The notes: generated by a model not told the origin, from the sequence alone. A stretch of 64,000 bases of DNA from Trichomonas vaginalis G3 (GCF_026262505.1 NC_067208.1:4907962-4971961), one strand, 5' to 3'. Counted from the first letter of the stretch, positions 30,820-41,600 are shown. Made by a program: numbers and translations.

Positions 30820-31481
30820 ATGTCAGTCGAAGCAAAAACATTCACTAACAAATCTAATGGCGAAACATTCACAAAAGGCACTTATAACGGTATTGAAGTC
30901 TTACGTAGAGACAAGGATGGTTATATAAATGCAACAAATATGTGTCAGCAGTTTAGGAAAGACTTTAGAAAGTTGTTGGAAAATAAGTCCTGGGAAGAGT
31001 ATTATAAGGCATTTTGTGAAGAATATAGCAACCGTCTGAATTCCGGCGTTGCTTTTTATACAAAATTCATGCAGGAATTCCTGATGAAATCAAACAGGTT
31101 AGAGGAACGTATGTAGACCCAAGACTTATAAACTATATAGCAATGTGGGCTTCTCCAAAATATTGCATAGCAGTTGGAAAAATTATGGACTCCATAGACA
31201 AGAAAGTTCATGAGAAGTTAGATGAAGAAGAACTCGAAGATACAGTAGAGAATGCTAAACCTTTGTTCGAACAAGAAGTTGGAAAAATGTGCGAAAAACA
31301 ATTAGAACATGAACGTGAGATATGTTATGGTTATAGAGATTCTCCATACGAACTAGACCAATGGGAACAAGAAGATTTAAAGAGAGAATTTAGAGAATAT
31401 GAACTCGCTAAGATAGCATTAGAAGCTGCAGAAAAGAAGTTAAAAGTTTGGGGTCGTTTTGTACAAAAATATTGTGAGTAA
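30820..31481 (+). pseudogene. KilA-N domain protein, broken
   Basis: Preceded by a promoter cassette with the upstream ATG at 18 nt. The N-terminal part has a KilA-N core (RRDKDGYINATNMCQQF, then WEEYYKAF). The later part carries MWASPKYCIAVGKIMDSI, the usual end of a KilA-N domain, then an acidic coiled-coil tail. It is broken about once. Confidence 0.7.
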
Positions 31482-32261
31482 ATGAACTCATTATTTTTGC
31501 TGAATTCAGCACAAAATTCTGAGTAAAATGACATTGACACGTGTCAAACCGTTGAGTTTTCACAAATTTTAAAAATTGCTGCGGAAAGTTCGTCAAAAAA
31601 GTGAAGGTTCCCGACGGTTTCAAACCGCCATACTTTACATGAAGATAGTTTACAATGTCAACTAAATATCATGTACGATAGAAACGGTTATGTAAAGTTT
31701 ACATTTTGTAAAGTTCTGTCCTGATTCAAGACAAGTCTTGTATTTTTTCAGAACAAGTCTTGTATTTTTTCAAGACAAATCTTGTCCTGATTCAGAACAA
31801 GACTTGCACTTTTTAGTCAGTTTTTCTTGTAAAGTTCTCAAATTTGAGAACAATTGTCCTGATTCAAGACAAGTCTTGTATTTTTTCAAGACAAATCTTG
31901 TATTTTTTCAAGACAAATCTTGTCCTGATTCAAGACAAGTCTTGCACTTTTTCAGGAAATCCTATCGTCCAACTTTACAAATGTCACTTTTTCAACATGA
32001 TTGCATTTTGGTCGGGGAACAACTTTCTCTCAATTTTGCCACTTTTTCTATCGTCGTGTTTTGTCACTTTTCCCTCAGGGTGTGTGTCAGAAAATATCCA
32101 AAATCTTTATAGCCTCGTATCTCCTTCAATTCTTGACGGTTTGACATGTATGACACACCATTCAATTCAGAATTATGTGCTGAATTTTATGACCTTCATT
32201 TGTTCGTGACTTCTTTTCACATATGTAACCATGAATTTTTAACATTTCTTTAACACAGAAA
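31482..32261. other. Non-coding gap with dyad cluster
   Basis: About 780 bp between KilA-N genes. Apart from the dyad repeats at 31715-31955 nothing gene-like is seen. It ends in the promoter cassette of the next gene. Confidence 0.55.
31715..31955. repeat. Dyad repeat cluster CAAGACAAGTCTTG
   Basis: About nine spaced copies or variants of the 14-bp dyad CAAGACAAGTCTTG (also CAAGACAAATCTTG, CAGAACAAGTCTTG), joined by TATTTTTT or TCCTGATT. The even spacing and symmetry look like an operator array between two KilA-N genes. Open frames across it read the repeat and are not credible. Confidence 0.8.
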
Positions 32262-32315
32262 AATAAAGTTAGTTTTATTTTTATTTATTTTTTTATCTTG
32301 TATGTAAAGACAGTA

Positions 32316-33143
32316 ATGACAACATCAGAGAACACAACAACTGCTATCGTTCATGAAGCCATTAATGAAGAATACGAGTACATACAGTATAACAAACAAT
32401 TGAGACTCATTCGTTCGGTCAAAGATGACATGTACCAAATGCAAAGTATAATGAATGCTCTTTGTTCTACAAAGCAAGCCTATCATTGGTTTGAAAACCA
32501 ACAGACAAAAGAACTTTTAGAAGAATTTCCTCATATGATTGCTTCCCTCGGAAAACCGAGAGAAGAGATTCCGTACGAAAATCGCAAGAATTTGGCTCCT
32601 GGTTTGAAAGGTTATTATGTACATAGACTTCTTGTAAATGCTGTAGCAATGTGGGCTTCACCTCGTTATGCTTGTTATATTTTCATGAAGTTAGATGAAC
32701 TATATAAAGCAGAACGTGGAGAGATGGAAAAGAAACTTCAAGCAAAAGATGAAGTCATTGAATCCAAAGACAAAAGCATACAGAAAAGAATACCACGTTC
32801 AGTACCAAAAGGAAAGGAAAAGAGTTATAAGTATATGATTTACGCTGAAGAGTTGGAGAAAGAAGAAGATAGAGATATGGTTATGTTGCATTTAGTCAGA
32901 AGAAACAACAAAAGCTTTTACGACCTTGCTAAGATTTACAAATCTGACAGAAACTGGTTCTATCGTGAAAACTTACCGATTTCAATGACACCGAATGAGC
33001 AAATAAAGGAAATTGTCAAAAATACTCTTCCTCAAACACACTATGACATCAAAGGTTGCACAATAGTTACATTCAAAGAAGACTTAACATTACTGAAGGA
33101 AAAAATAACAGAATATTTCGATAACTTCAAAGAGGAAGAATAA
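32316..33143 (+). CDS. KilA-N protein with DUF3627-like C-terminus
   Basis: Start chosen at MTTSENTTTAIVHEA after the cassette. A KilA-N region spans about residues 60-135 (YHWFENQQTKELLEE, then LLVNAVAMWASPRYACYIF). A coiled-coil linker (KLQAKDEVIESKDKS) follows, then a C-terminal domain (KYMIYAEEL, MVMLHLVRRNNKSF) resembling the DUF3627 domain that follows KilA-N in giant viruses. It looks whole. Such proteins are thought to bind DNA and act in the host-virus switch; the exact role is unknown. Confidence 0.75.
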   Translation: MTTSENTTTAIVHEAINEEYEYIQYNKQLRLIRSVKDDMYQMQSIMNALCSTKQAYHWFENQQTKELLEEFPHMIASLGKPREEIPYENRKNLAPGLKGYYVHRLLVNAVAMWASPRYACYIFMKLDELYKAERGEMEKKLQAKDEVIESKDKSIQKRIPRSVPKGKEKSYKYMIYAEELEKEEDRDMVMLHLVRRNNKSFYDLAKIYKSDRNWFYRENLPISMTPNEQIKEIVKNTLPQTHYDIKGCTIVTFKEDLTLLKEKITEYFDNFKEEE

Positions 33144-33197
33144 AAAAATCTAAGCTAATTTTATTTTTTTATAAAATTTTATCTCATATGAAAGAAC

Positions 33198-33413
33198 ATG
33201 AATTTAGAATATTCGGAACTCATGACAGAAGAAGAGAACGAACAACATGTAAAAGATTATGCAAAATTTCTGAAGGTATATAAAGCATTTAAACAATATC
33301 TAAATGCTTCTAAAGATTATGCAAAATTTCTGAAGGTATATAAAGCTTATGAAAAAGCGTATGAAAAGTTTATACATTGGGGAATTGTTGTAAAATATCG
33401 ATATGAAGAATAA
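33198..33413 (+). CDS. Small protein with internal duplication
   Basis: 71 residues. KDYAKFLKVYKA occurs twice, 23 residues apart, so the gene grew by a short tandem duplication (also clear in the DNA). It is preceded by a weaker version of the promoter cassette. No family is recognised. Confidence 0.5.
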   Translation: MNLEYSELMTEEENEQHVKDYAKFLKVYKAFKQYLNASKDYAKFLKVYKAYEKAYEKFIHWGIVVKYRYEE

Positions 33414-33431
33414 ACAAAAATATATTTTTGC

Positions 33432-33905
33432 TTAAATAGCTTCAGGGTCTATTTCTTCAACCATTTCACTTCCTTCGTCAATGTCAATAGAAGCTTCTTC
33501 AACCTTTGGTAAGAATTTCTGTATAACATCTTTGTTCGTTATTGTCTTCAGAGATGAAGGATAATATTTCACATTTGTTTCACCTTTCTTATATTCTTTC
33601 TGTTCGGAAAGATTTAAAGCAATACTGAAGAAGTCAACGTTAGAGTTCTTTATAACAGTATAGTGTGTATCTTTGACATTGACGAAGAAACTCTTTTGTT
33701 TCAAAACTACTGCTAACTCTTGTGAAGTATAACGTTTGCGGTCAATGACGATAGCTAATGGTCTGACATACTGACCAAACTTAGATTCTTTCACAAACTT
33801 CTTGTTAAAGATAACATTAACGTTTGAAGCACCATTGAACTCATTCTTGATGGCAGTAGCGAGAGCATTGTATGAAAAGAACTTGCAATCTTGCATGTGT
33901 TTCAT
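33432..33905 (-). CDS. Unknown 157-residue protein
   Basis: Starts MKHMQDCKFFSYNALAT. Basic and beta-prone in the first 110 residues, with a very acidic C-terminus (EEASIDIDEGSEMVEEIDPEA). Convergent with the preceding small gene. No family is recognised. Confidence 0.5.
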   Translation of the reverse strand: MKHMQDCKFFSYNALATAIKNEFNGASNVNVIFNKKFVKESKFGQYVRPLAIVIDRKRYTSQELAVVLKQKSFFVNVKDTHYTVIKNSNVDFFSIALNLSEQKEYKKGETNVKYYPSSLKTITNKDVIQKFLPKVEEASIDIDEGSEMVEEIDPEAI

Positions 33906-33997
33906 TATAATAAAAATATTAAATTATTTTGAAAAATAACTTAAAAAAAATCTAATCTAATTTTTTCAAAAAAAATATTTTTTATCCGATAGAAAAG

Positions 33998-34318
33998 ATG
34001 ACAGAAAAATTAACTGTTTACATAGCGCCAGACCCTTCTTGCCCACATCTTTTTAAGCCACAATATATAGACATAGAACTAAATAGTGAAGGCAAAATTC
34101 TACAAACAGAAGAAACATATAGAGACTTAGATAACGAAAATGGATATGCGCTATTCTGGTTAGATTGTCCTTATGAAATGTATGAAAAAAAGGCTTTATA
34201 TGAAGAATATAGAAAATATTGTCATGAAAACGACATAAGACCAAGCTCTAGAGAAAAATTCTATGCTGATATAAAACATCTTTTCGAAGTTCGGAATGGC
34301 AAATATAGAAAGAAATAA
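33998..34318 (+). CDS. Small protein with primase-type C-terminal winged-helix motif
   Basis: 106 residues. The C-terminal half, LYEEYRKYCHENDIRPSSRE followed by KFYADIKHLFEVRNGKYRK, resembles the wHTH tail of D5/P4-type primase-helicases (Pox_D5-like). The N-terminal half is unrelated and acidic. It stands just before the polymerase B gene in the same orientation, so a helper role in replication is plausible. It is not a primase by itself. Confidence 0.5.
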   Translation: MTEKLTVYIAPDPSCPHLFKPQYIDIELNSEGKILQTEETYRDLDNENGYALFWLDCPYEMYEKKALYEEYRKYCHENDIRPSSREKFYADIKHLFEVRNGKYRKK

Positions 34319-34369
34319 TTTTTCTAAGTTTATTTTTTCGAAAAATATTTTTTTTATTTCCTACTAAAG

Positions 34370-37300
34370 ATGTATCGGAAGTTGTCTAAGTTAGAACACT
34401 CGGAAATAAAACAACTTCTAACAGAAGCTAACATAGAAGTAGCAAAACATTACGCGACAAACAAAAAAGCACTCGCTGACATCCTCAATGACTACAATGG
34501 TGCTATAAGTTATGATAGAATTCATGAGTTCATAAAGCCGCAACGCGGCGAGGACGAAGTCCATGCAAGAGCATTTCCTTTAAATGACGTTGCTATTGAC
34601 TTATATCATAGACGTTCAATACCTCATGAAGTAAGGCGTGAGATGTTTGACATAACAAATGCAAACGTTGGTCATACTCGTAAAGCTCTTTCTCATGATG
34701 TTCGTCAAGAGATGTTTGAACTTACGAACTCAAACGTTGGTGAAACAAGAAGAAGAGACGACACACTGAAACAACAGAGAAGAGAGATGTTTAAAAGTGC
34801 TATAGAACAAGTTCGCAAAGCTAACGATGTCATTCGTTCCATTGACGACAAACCAAAAGAAGGTGAGAGATGGTTAAAGAAAGATGAAGAGAATAGGAAG
34901 AGAAATGTGAAGTCAGGCAATAGACTCATTGACTTTAACATCGAAGCTTTAGATGAACCAAACAGAGACTACTTACACAAACATTTCGGTAAGGTTTTCA
35001 TGAGACTCTTAGAGAAGATTAAAATAAACTCCCAACAAAGATGGATGGTATGTTATAAACTTGGTGGAAAGTATGAATGTTCTACGTTAAACCTCAATAA
35101 TATTGGAACATTACTACATCAGCTCTTGAAGGAGAACTTTATATCAGAGATAGAAGCAAATGCTGCAGGTATTGTTGAAATGCACTATGACTTCTTCTTG
35201 ACAAACATAAAGAATCTTACTGAAATAAAGATGTATGATTTAACAGAATATGAAGGCTTAACGATGTCAGATGTAAAGAAAGGCAAACCAAAAAAGAGAC
35301 CATATAGAGATGAAAGCACACTGACAAATGACCAGAAAGCCATTTTGGAAGCTCTTAAGCAAACAGGAAAGCCAGCACTTATAGAAAGCTTTTGGAAAGA
35401 TAATGGTGAAAAGAAGTTTTATAAGAAGAGAAGCGGTCAGTTCTGGAAGTATCTTTGCACATTACCTATAAATCTTGAACGCTACCAAATCTTCAATGAA
35501 CTGAACAAAAGAACTGCAACACTTATGACAGAAGACAATTGTTTCGTTTATGCTTGCATTCAAGCTGGAGTAGATGAAGAAACTATTGACCACATGAGAG
35601 AAGTCATTCGTGTTAGAGACTTTCCTCAAAGTAAAGTACAAGAAATTTCTGACGCAACAAGTATAGCATTTAATGTTACCATTGGTTATTTCAATGACTC
35701 AAGACATAATGAAATAAAGAGATACATACCAAAAGAATGTGAAACTGTTCGAACTATTGACTTACTTCTTGTTGAAGACCACTACATGCTAAACGAAAGA
35801 TTACCAATGACAACATATTTCATTCGCAACTATATAGAAATCTTGAAGGAGTGTGGTGGAATGAACATTGAGAAACAGATGAAAATATATACAATGAGAA
35901 TGGTAAATACATTGTTCGCATGGATAGAACTACACCGCTATGGGATGTTATGAAAACATTGTGGGAGTGCAAATATTTCGAACCTATTTCTTATGGAGAA
36001 CTTTTCACATATACGACTGACTTATATAAACAGAACCTTGCACCATTTAAAGATTTGACATATGCTCCAAAGTATTGTGTACAACTGAAGAAGAAAGCAG
36101 AGTCAAAAGAAGTAAATAAAAATAAGTGCAAGTTCATTCCTGAGCACGTTTTCTTTGCTGACTTTGAGTGCAGTACCGATGGCTTTCATAAAGCTTTTAA
36201 CATCTGTTACGACAGTGAAGATGGTTCAGTGAGTGAAAGCATTTGGGGTCAGAACTGTGCAACAGAATTTTTGGAACGACTTCCTGACAAGAGTTTAATA
36301 TATTTCCATAACCTCAGTTATGATATAAACTTCATCTTAAGACACATGACAGAAGTGAAAGGAACTCCCATCATTAAAGGTTCACGAACAATGCAAATAA
36401 CTGGCTTATATAAAGGAAGGGCAATTATTATAAAAGACTCTTACAGTGTTATAAATAAGAAGCTTAAACTATTTCCTGCTATGTTTAACTTACAAACAGG
36501 ACCGAAAGAAGTATTTCCATATAACTACTACAGCAGTACTTTGTTAGCAAATGACAACAGAACTGGTGTCATTTCTGAAGCGTGTAAGTTTATCAGGGAT
36601 GCGGATACATTCATGAAGAACATAGATTCCATCAAAGGTTGCAGAATAGATGAAAACCATTTCGACTTAGAAAAATATAGCACGTTTTACTGCAAACAAG
36701 ATGTAAGAATTTTAAGAGAAGGTTTTGTAAAGTTCCGCAATGACTTATTGAAAGAATTTGATTTAAACGTTTATGACTACGTTAGTATTTGTTCTATTGC
36801 TAACAAATTGTTTGAGAACAGAGTATACTTCCCGAATGGAAATCTTTATGACCTCTCAAATAAACCAAGAGAATTTATTTCACGCTGTATTCAAGGTGGA
36901 AGATGTATGTTGTCAGATAACATGAAACAAAAGAGCGAAAAGAAACTCATTGCTGACTTCGACGCTGTTTCATTATATCCATCAGCTATAGCAAGACTTT
37001 ATACTTTAGAAGGAATTCCAAAGGTTATGAAGGATGAGATGCTAAGCACAGAGTATCTCATGAGACATTTATTCGATGACGACCAAAAGGAACCCATTGG
37101 TGAAAAGTTTATATCTGGCTTCTTTGTTCTCATTAAGATAACAGAGATTGGAATACATAGACACTTTCCTTTAATAGTTTGTGACCCTGAACTAAATCCA
37201 GAACTTAACGTTCCCAGAAGTTCAAACACTTGCTGTTTAATGTATGTTGACCATATAACATTACAAGACCTCATAAAATATCAAGGTGTCAAATGTGAAG

Positions 37301-38215
37301 TGTTGCAAGGATACTATTACGATGGAAACAGAGATATTAGAATAAGAGATGAAGTAAAGAAGTTGTTTGAGTTAAGGTTAAAGTATAAGAAAGAAGGAAA
37401 TCCTTTGCAAGAAAATATAAAGCTCATTCTGAACAGTATTTATGGCAAAACTATTCTATCTCCTATTGAGTCAAAAATAACCATAGTAAATGACAAAGAT
37501 GCTATAAGATATGCCATCAGAAACTACAACCATATAGTGAAGTTCGAAGGATTGGATGGTTCAGATAAAACTATTTTCAAGCTAACGAAAAGCATTTGCA
37601 GACACTTTAACTTCTGTCCACTGGTGTAAATATTCTATCAATGTCGAAGAGAATAATGTGTGAAGTATTCTGTACTGCTGAAGACTTAGGAATGGACATC
37701 TTTTATAGCGATACCGACAGTATGCATCTCTACAATGAAGATATCCATCGTTTAGCTGAAGAGTTTGAGAAACGTTATGGAAGAGTTCTCATTGGTAAAA
37801 ACCTTGGTCAGTTTCATAGTGACTTCGCAGAAATAACACCTGGAAACAAAGTTTAGCATACAAGTCAATATTTTGTGGAAAGAAGACTTACATAGACTTA
37901 CTCACGAATGATTTAAATGAAGTTGCATTTCACTGCAGAATGAAAGGCGTGAAGCAAGATGTTATTGCTTTAACCGCTAATGAAATGTTTCCTGAAGCTA
38001 TACAATGCTATTACAATGAAGATAAGAACATTCACATACCTGTTGGAACATATGACAAAGACTCTGAGTTCAGTTTAATGAAACTTTACAAAGCACTTCA
38101 TGATGGTCAAGAGATTGGATTTGACTTATGTAAGTCTTCTAGTCCTTGCTTTGCTGAAAAGTTTAACTTCTCAATAACGACTAAAACAAGCTTTATTCGT
38201 AAGTTGAAGTTCTGA
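34370..38215 (+). pseudogene. Protein-primed DNA polymerase B (Polinton pPolB), broken
   Basis: A long N-terminal extension (about 530 codons, including DNCFVYACIQAGVDEET, possibly OTU-like) precedes the 3'-5' exonuclease region (FFADFECSTDG, FHNLSYDINFIL, YCKQDVRIL) and the polymerase region (DFDAVSLYPSAI, ILNSIYGKT, YSDTDSMHL). These are the standard family B motifs of protein-primed polymerases, which would copy the linear element. The gene is broken about three times. A GC-rich twin hairpin (34537-34565) lies inside the N-terminal coding part. Confidence 0.88.
34537..34565. repeat. Twin GC-rich hairpin inside the polymerase gene
   Basis: GCCGCAACGCGGC followed by GGACGAAGTCC. The 3' part (GCGGCGAGGACGAAGTCCAT) is the same sequence found after the integrase gene at 28319-28339. 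Here it is translated as QRGEDEVHA. Confidence 0.85.
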
Positions 38216-38300
38216 GGTCATTTATTTTTGTCAGCAATGAGGTCATGAATGAGGTCATGAATGAGGTCATTTATTTTTGTCAGAAATGAGGTCATTCGTG
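38215..38300. repeat. GAGGTCAT short repeats
   Basis: AATGAGGTCATGAATGAGGT units repeated five times between the polymerase end and the convergent minor-capsid gene, with TTATTTTTGTCAG spacers. They resemble the other intergenic repeat modules in layout but differ in core sequence. Confidence 0.8.
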
Positions 38301-38324
38301 ATAAAAATAAAACTAGCGTAGATT

Positions 38325-39182
38325 TTACAATACAGCAATTGTAGAGTTTAAGAGTTGTGCTTCGATGTAGAGACAGTCCTTATGGTCTGGAGGTAAGAAC
38401 ACTGGGCAGTTATGGTCATGAGTGGAGAACATGTCTATCCAAAACTCACGATTGAAGCCAGTTAATTTATAGTATTTAGGGTTAGGAAGTGGTGAAGTTC
38501 TTGTATGACCAATGAACTCATTTTCAACTCCCTTACTTAAGTTTGAATATAATATAGCTTGCTTTCTATCCCAAATGCCAGGTGTTACAATCTTTGAAAA
38601 TTCATTTTTCCTCGGAAGCATTGCATCATAATTGAAAACATTCTTGAAGTCTTCATTGGGTTCAGAGATTTGAAACCTTATACGTAATGGATTTTCTTTC
38701 TCTTTAGCTACTTCATTGAATGGTGAATATATAACAAACTGACAGTCATGAGTTCCATCTTCATTTTCATTAAATTCATAATGAAAGTCTATAAGTTGTG
38801 GCTGACTACCTTCTTCTTTCAGTTGTGCAAGAAACTCACGTAAAGGCTGTAAAGTTTGTACTTCAATGTTGAACTTTTTCTCGAACATCTCATTAAATGA
38901 AATCATACATTGCAACAATGTTGTATCGTCTTTAAAGTATTTGTATATGTGAATGTTTTGGGCGCTTAAAGACTGTTCGTCATTTTCTATCTCGACTTGA
39001 AGTATAAAGTCAACCTTTCTGAAAGCACGTGTTATATACATAGATGTTATGCCAATGTACTTCTCTTCATTTATGTTCACAATCCAGTCTGTTGGAAACT
39101 TAAACGTTACTCTGTTCCCCTTTATTTTGACGTCAGGGTTTTCACTACTGAACGCAACAGATAAAGGTATTTGTCTATACAT
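38325..39182 (-). CDS. Minor capsid protein candidate
   Basis: 285 residues, looks whole, starts MYRQIPLSVAFSSENPD. The N-terminal half (VTFKFPTDWIVNINEEKYIG) is a beta-rich region of a type typical for Polinton minor capsid proteins, and a relative lies at 19968-20848. Position beside the major capsid gene supports a virion role. The small Lys/Glu gene follows on the same strand. Confidence 0.65.
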   Translation of the reverse strand: MYRQIPLSVAFSSENPDVKIKGNRVTFKFPTDWIVNINEEKYIGITSMYITRAFRKVDFILQVEIENDEQSLSAQNIHIYKYFKDDTTLLQCMISFNEMFEKKFNIEVQTLQPLREFLAQLKEEGSQPQLIDFHYEFNENEDGTHDCQFVIYSPFNEVAKEKENPLRIRFQISEPNEDFKNVFNYDAMLPRKNEFSKIVTPGIWDRKQAILYSNLSKGVENEFIGHTRTSPLPNPKYYKLTGFNREFWIDMFSTHDHNCPVFLPPDHKDCLYIEAQLLNSTIAVL

Positions 39183-39206
39183 TTAATTCGGATAAAAATA
39201 AACCAT

Positions 39207-39488
39207 TTACTCTTTCTTTGCTTCAGCTTCTTTAGCTTTTGCTTCAGCTTCTTTAGCTTTTGCTTCAGCTTCTTCTCTAGCTTTCTTCGCCAGCAAACGT
39301 GGGTTCTTTTGTCTTCCAGCAGCTAATGCAGCAAGTTGTTTTTCACTAAGTTTTCTCTTTGGTCTCTCTGGCTTTTGTTCTTGTTTTTGTTCCTTCAGTT
39401 CGGATAAAATTTGCTCACGAATTTCTTTCTTCAATGCTTCAACATCTATGACCCCTTGGGTCTTGTCCGTAGGGCTTGTCTGAGTCAT
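39207..39488 (-). CDS. Small Lys/Glu/Ala-rich protein
   Basis: Start chosen at MTQTSPTDKTQG. The middle is basic (KPERPKRKLSEKQLAAL), and the C-terminus is a tandem KAKEAEA repeat likely to form a single charged helix. It could be a DNA-condensing or scaffold protein. No family is recognised. Confidence 0.5.
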   Translation of the reverse strand: MTQTSPTDKTQGVIDVEALKKEIREQILSELKEQKQEQKPERPKRKLSEKQLAALAAGRQKNPRLLAKKAREEAEAKAKEAEAKAKEAEAKKE

Positions 39489-39533
39489 TTGACTGCAGAT
39501 AAAAAACAAAATTAAAACTTTAACCGATGTAAA

Positions 39534-39968
39534 ATGAGCTTGTCAAAATCAGAGCGAGAGTCTATTATATTAAATGACGCAAGAGGAATACAACATCCTT
39601 TCTATTACGTAAGTCAGAGTAAAGATGGTAAAATATACGTAAGAAAAAGAAAGGTTCCATTAGCGAATGCAGAAAGCGACAACATTAAGGTGCATGGCAA
39701 GGGTGAAGTCCACGAAGCCCATATAAAACCTTCTGTTCAAACTGAAAAGTCAATAGAACCAGAAGAAAAGAAGCCAGATGTACTTTCAATAACGAACCAA
39801 GAGCTTATTGCAAAGTTCGTGAATTTCATTGAAAAACAAACCGAGTCAAAGAATCCTGACCCGCCAGTGAAAGAAGTTGAGACAAAAGAGAATGTACAGT
39901 TCATTGAAAATGTCAAGAAACAACTTCCACCACGAATGCCAAGAAGAAGAGTGAGAATAATGAAGTAA
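39534..39968 (+). CDS. Basic-tailed 144-residue protein
   Basis: Starts MSLSKSERESIILNDA. It has a short beta stretch (HPFYYVSQSKDGKIYVRKRK), an acidic helical middle and a basic end (LPPRMPRRRVRIMK). It is directly upstream of the major capsid gene on the same strand. No family is recognised; a virion-internal protein is possible. Confidence 0.5.
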   Translation: MSLSKSERESIILNDARGIQHPFYYVSQSKDGKIYVRKRKVPLANAESDNIKVHGKGEVHEAHIKPSVQTEKSIEPEEKKPDVLSITNQELIAKFVNFIEKQTESKNPDPPVKEVETKENVQFIENVKKQLPPRMPRRRVRIMK

Positions 39969-39995
39969 ATAGATATTTTTATCCGAAGTAAATAC

Positions 39996-41570
39996 ATGCA
40001 GAACGAACAGTTAAACGAATTTACTCCAGCAGAGCATATTCATCAGATTCGCTCATATTTCGATATCATAGACAATGCAGTTCAAATTGGTGACACTAAT
40101 AGAAAATATTCTGACGCAAAAATTCCATCACAACCTGGAACTGCTAAAGATAACACATGGGTAACATTCAATCTCTCACCTCCTGGTGAAAATATGTTGG
40201 ACCTTTACAATACATTCATTACGTATAAAATGGAAGGTCAATTTATTGTAGATAAAGAAATTGGTTCAGGTTCCAATAAAACAAACCCACCAGGATTTTG
40301 GATTGGTTTCGATGACGCTTTCTATGCAGTTGCTGGATATCAAATCCTTGCAAATGGTCGTATCGTATATTCTCAAGACAACGCAAGAGAAGAAGCATAT
40401 ATAACTTCAAACTCACAAACTACCGAACAAATAAAGAAAGTAGATGTTTTCTCAAAGACTCGACATGAAGATGTATGGAGTCATTCGGGAACATGCAGAA
40501 CAGGACAAATTGTTAGTGGTCCAATTACAGCAGGAAAATCATTTGATTTTAAGCTTCGTTTAAGAATTCCTGTTAGAAGATTCCTTCCATTAGAAGCTAT
40601 TCGATTTATTCCAGCTTTTGCAGGAAACATTCAGCTTAAAGTAAAGTTCAGTAGCGACGCCTTACAATGCACATCTATATCTGTAAATGATATCATTGCT
40701 TTCAATCCAACTCTTAAAGTTGCATTTGCTTCAGATTCAAATCCACCGACAAATAAATTTGTTCCATGGAATGAACCATTCACTTTGATAACGAAGGCAG
40801 TAGAAGCTAGTGGAACAGTTACTATTACAACTGTAACCCAGCAACTATTTCGAACAAAGATGGATTTTAATGAATGTTTCATTCATCCAAAGTCATTCTC
40901 TTTAGACCCTAACATTTATACAGAACTTGTAGAACATTATACAAACGAGGCTTTATGTTTTCCTGTTAAAGTTATGGATTGGATTCCTATGGACGGTTCA
41001 TTCTCAAAGAATACAGATAGTTCAAGTGCAACATTTACAGCAGCTTATACGCCTATTAATGTTAAAAGTATTTGGGCACTATTTAGAAAGAAAGACAACT
41101 ATTATGTTAATTTTGAGAACCCTAAGTTTAAATATCTTCAGCTTTCCATGGGAGCTTATGGAAATATGCCTGCAGAACCTGAAAAATCATATGGACCTGT
41201 ATTTTATGAAATGGTTGCGAACGCTTGCAATACAAACAATGATATGATAGGATTTAATGAAGATGTTATGAGGTCATTGGTGGATGATGGTAGTGTGGAA
41301 CATAAATGGGATAGCTATGACAACACACATTTCTTATGTGGTTTTCCAACAGAAGTGGACTTTTGCTTCCAGCAAGGTCAAACATCTACTGCTCCAATAA
41401 CATACAAATTGTCTGTTAAAGGACCTATTGAACTAGCAACTGAAAATGTACCAAAGCCACTTATTGGATTTATGAGGGATTGTTGCTTTGCAATACAAGT
41501 AAGACAGTCAGGCATACCAATAATAAGACTTGACGACTATAACTTAGCAACTGACGACAGTGAGGAATAA
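39996..41570 (+). CDS. Major capsid protein, double jelly-roll type
   Basis: 524 residues, looks whole. Its length and beta-rich composition fit the double jelly-roll major capsid proteins of Polintons. Landmarks are FWIGFDDAFYAVAGYQI, ILANGRIVYSQDNAREEAYI, FDFKLRLRIPVRRFLPLEAI and the C-terminal AIQVRQSGIPIIRLDDYNL. It would form the hexagonal capsomers of an icosahedral shell. It is in the capsid cluster with the minor capsid candidate and a membrane protein. Confidence 0.82.
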   Translation: MQNEQLNEFTPAEHIHQIRSYFDIIDNAVQIGDTNRKYSDAKIPSQPGTAKDNTWVTFNLSPPGENMLDLYNTFITYKMEGQFIVDKEIGSGSNKTNPPGFWIGFDDAFYAVAGYQILANGRIVYSQDNAREEAYITSNSQTTEQIKKVDVFSKTRHEDVWSHSGTCRTGQIVSGPITAGKSFDFKLRLRIPVRRFLPLEAIRFIPAFAGNIQLKVKFSSDALQCTSISVNDIIAFNPTLKVAFASDSNPPTNKFVPWNEPFTLITKAVEASGTVTITTVTQQLFRTKMDFNECFIHPKSFSLDPNIYTELVEHYTNEALCFPVKVMDWIPMDGSFSKNTDSSSATFTAAYTPINVKSIWALFRKKDNYYVNFENPKFKYLQLSMGAYGNMPAEPEKSYGPVFYEMVANACNTNNDMIGFNEDVMRSLVDDGSVEHKWDSYDNTHFLCGFPTEVDFCFQQGQTSTAPITYKLSVKGPIELATENVPKPLIGFMRDCCFAIQVRQSGIPIIRLDDYNLATDDSEE

Positions 41571-41600
41571 AGGATGAACGTTTATTTTTAAAGCTTATAA

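Noticed and set aside
31738-32209. Open frames across the dyad array
   Set aside because: They translate the repeats and overlap each other in different frames.
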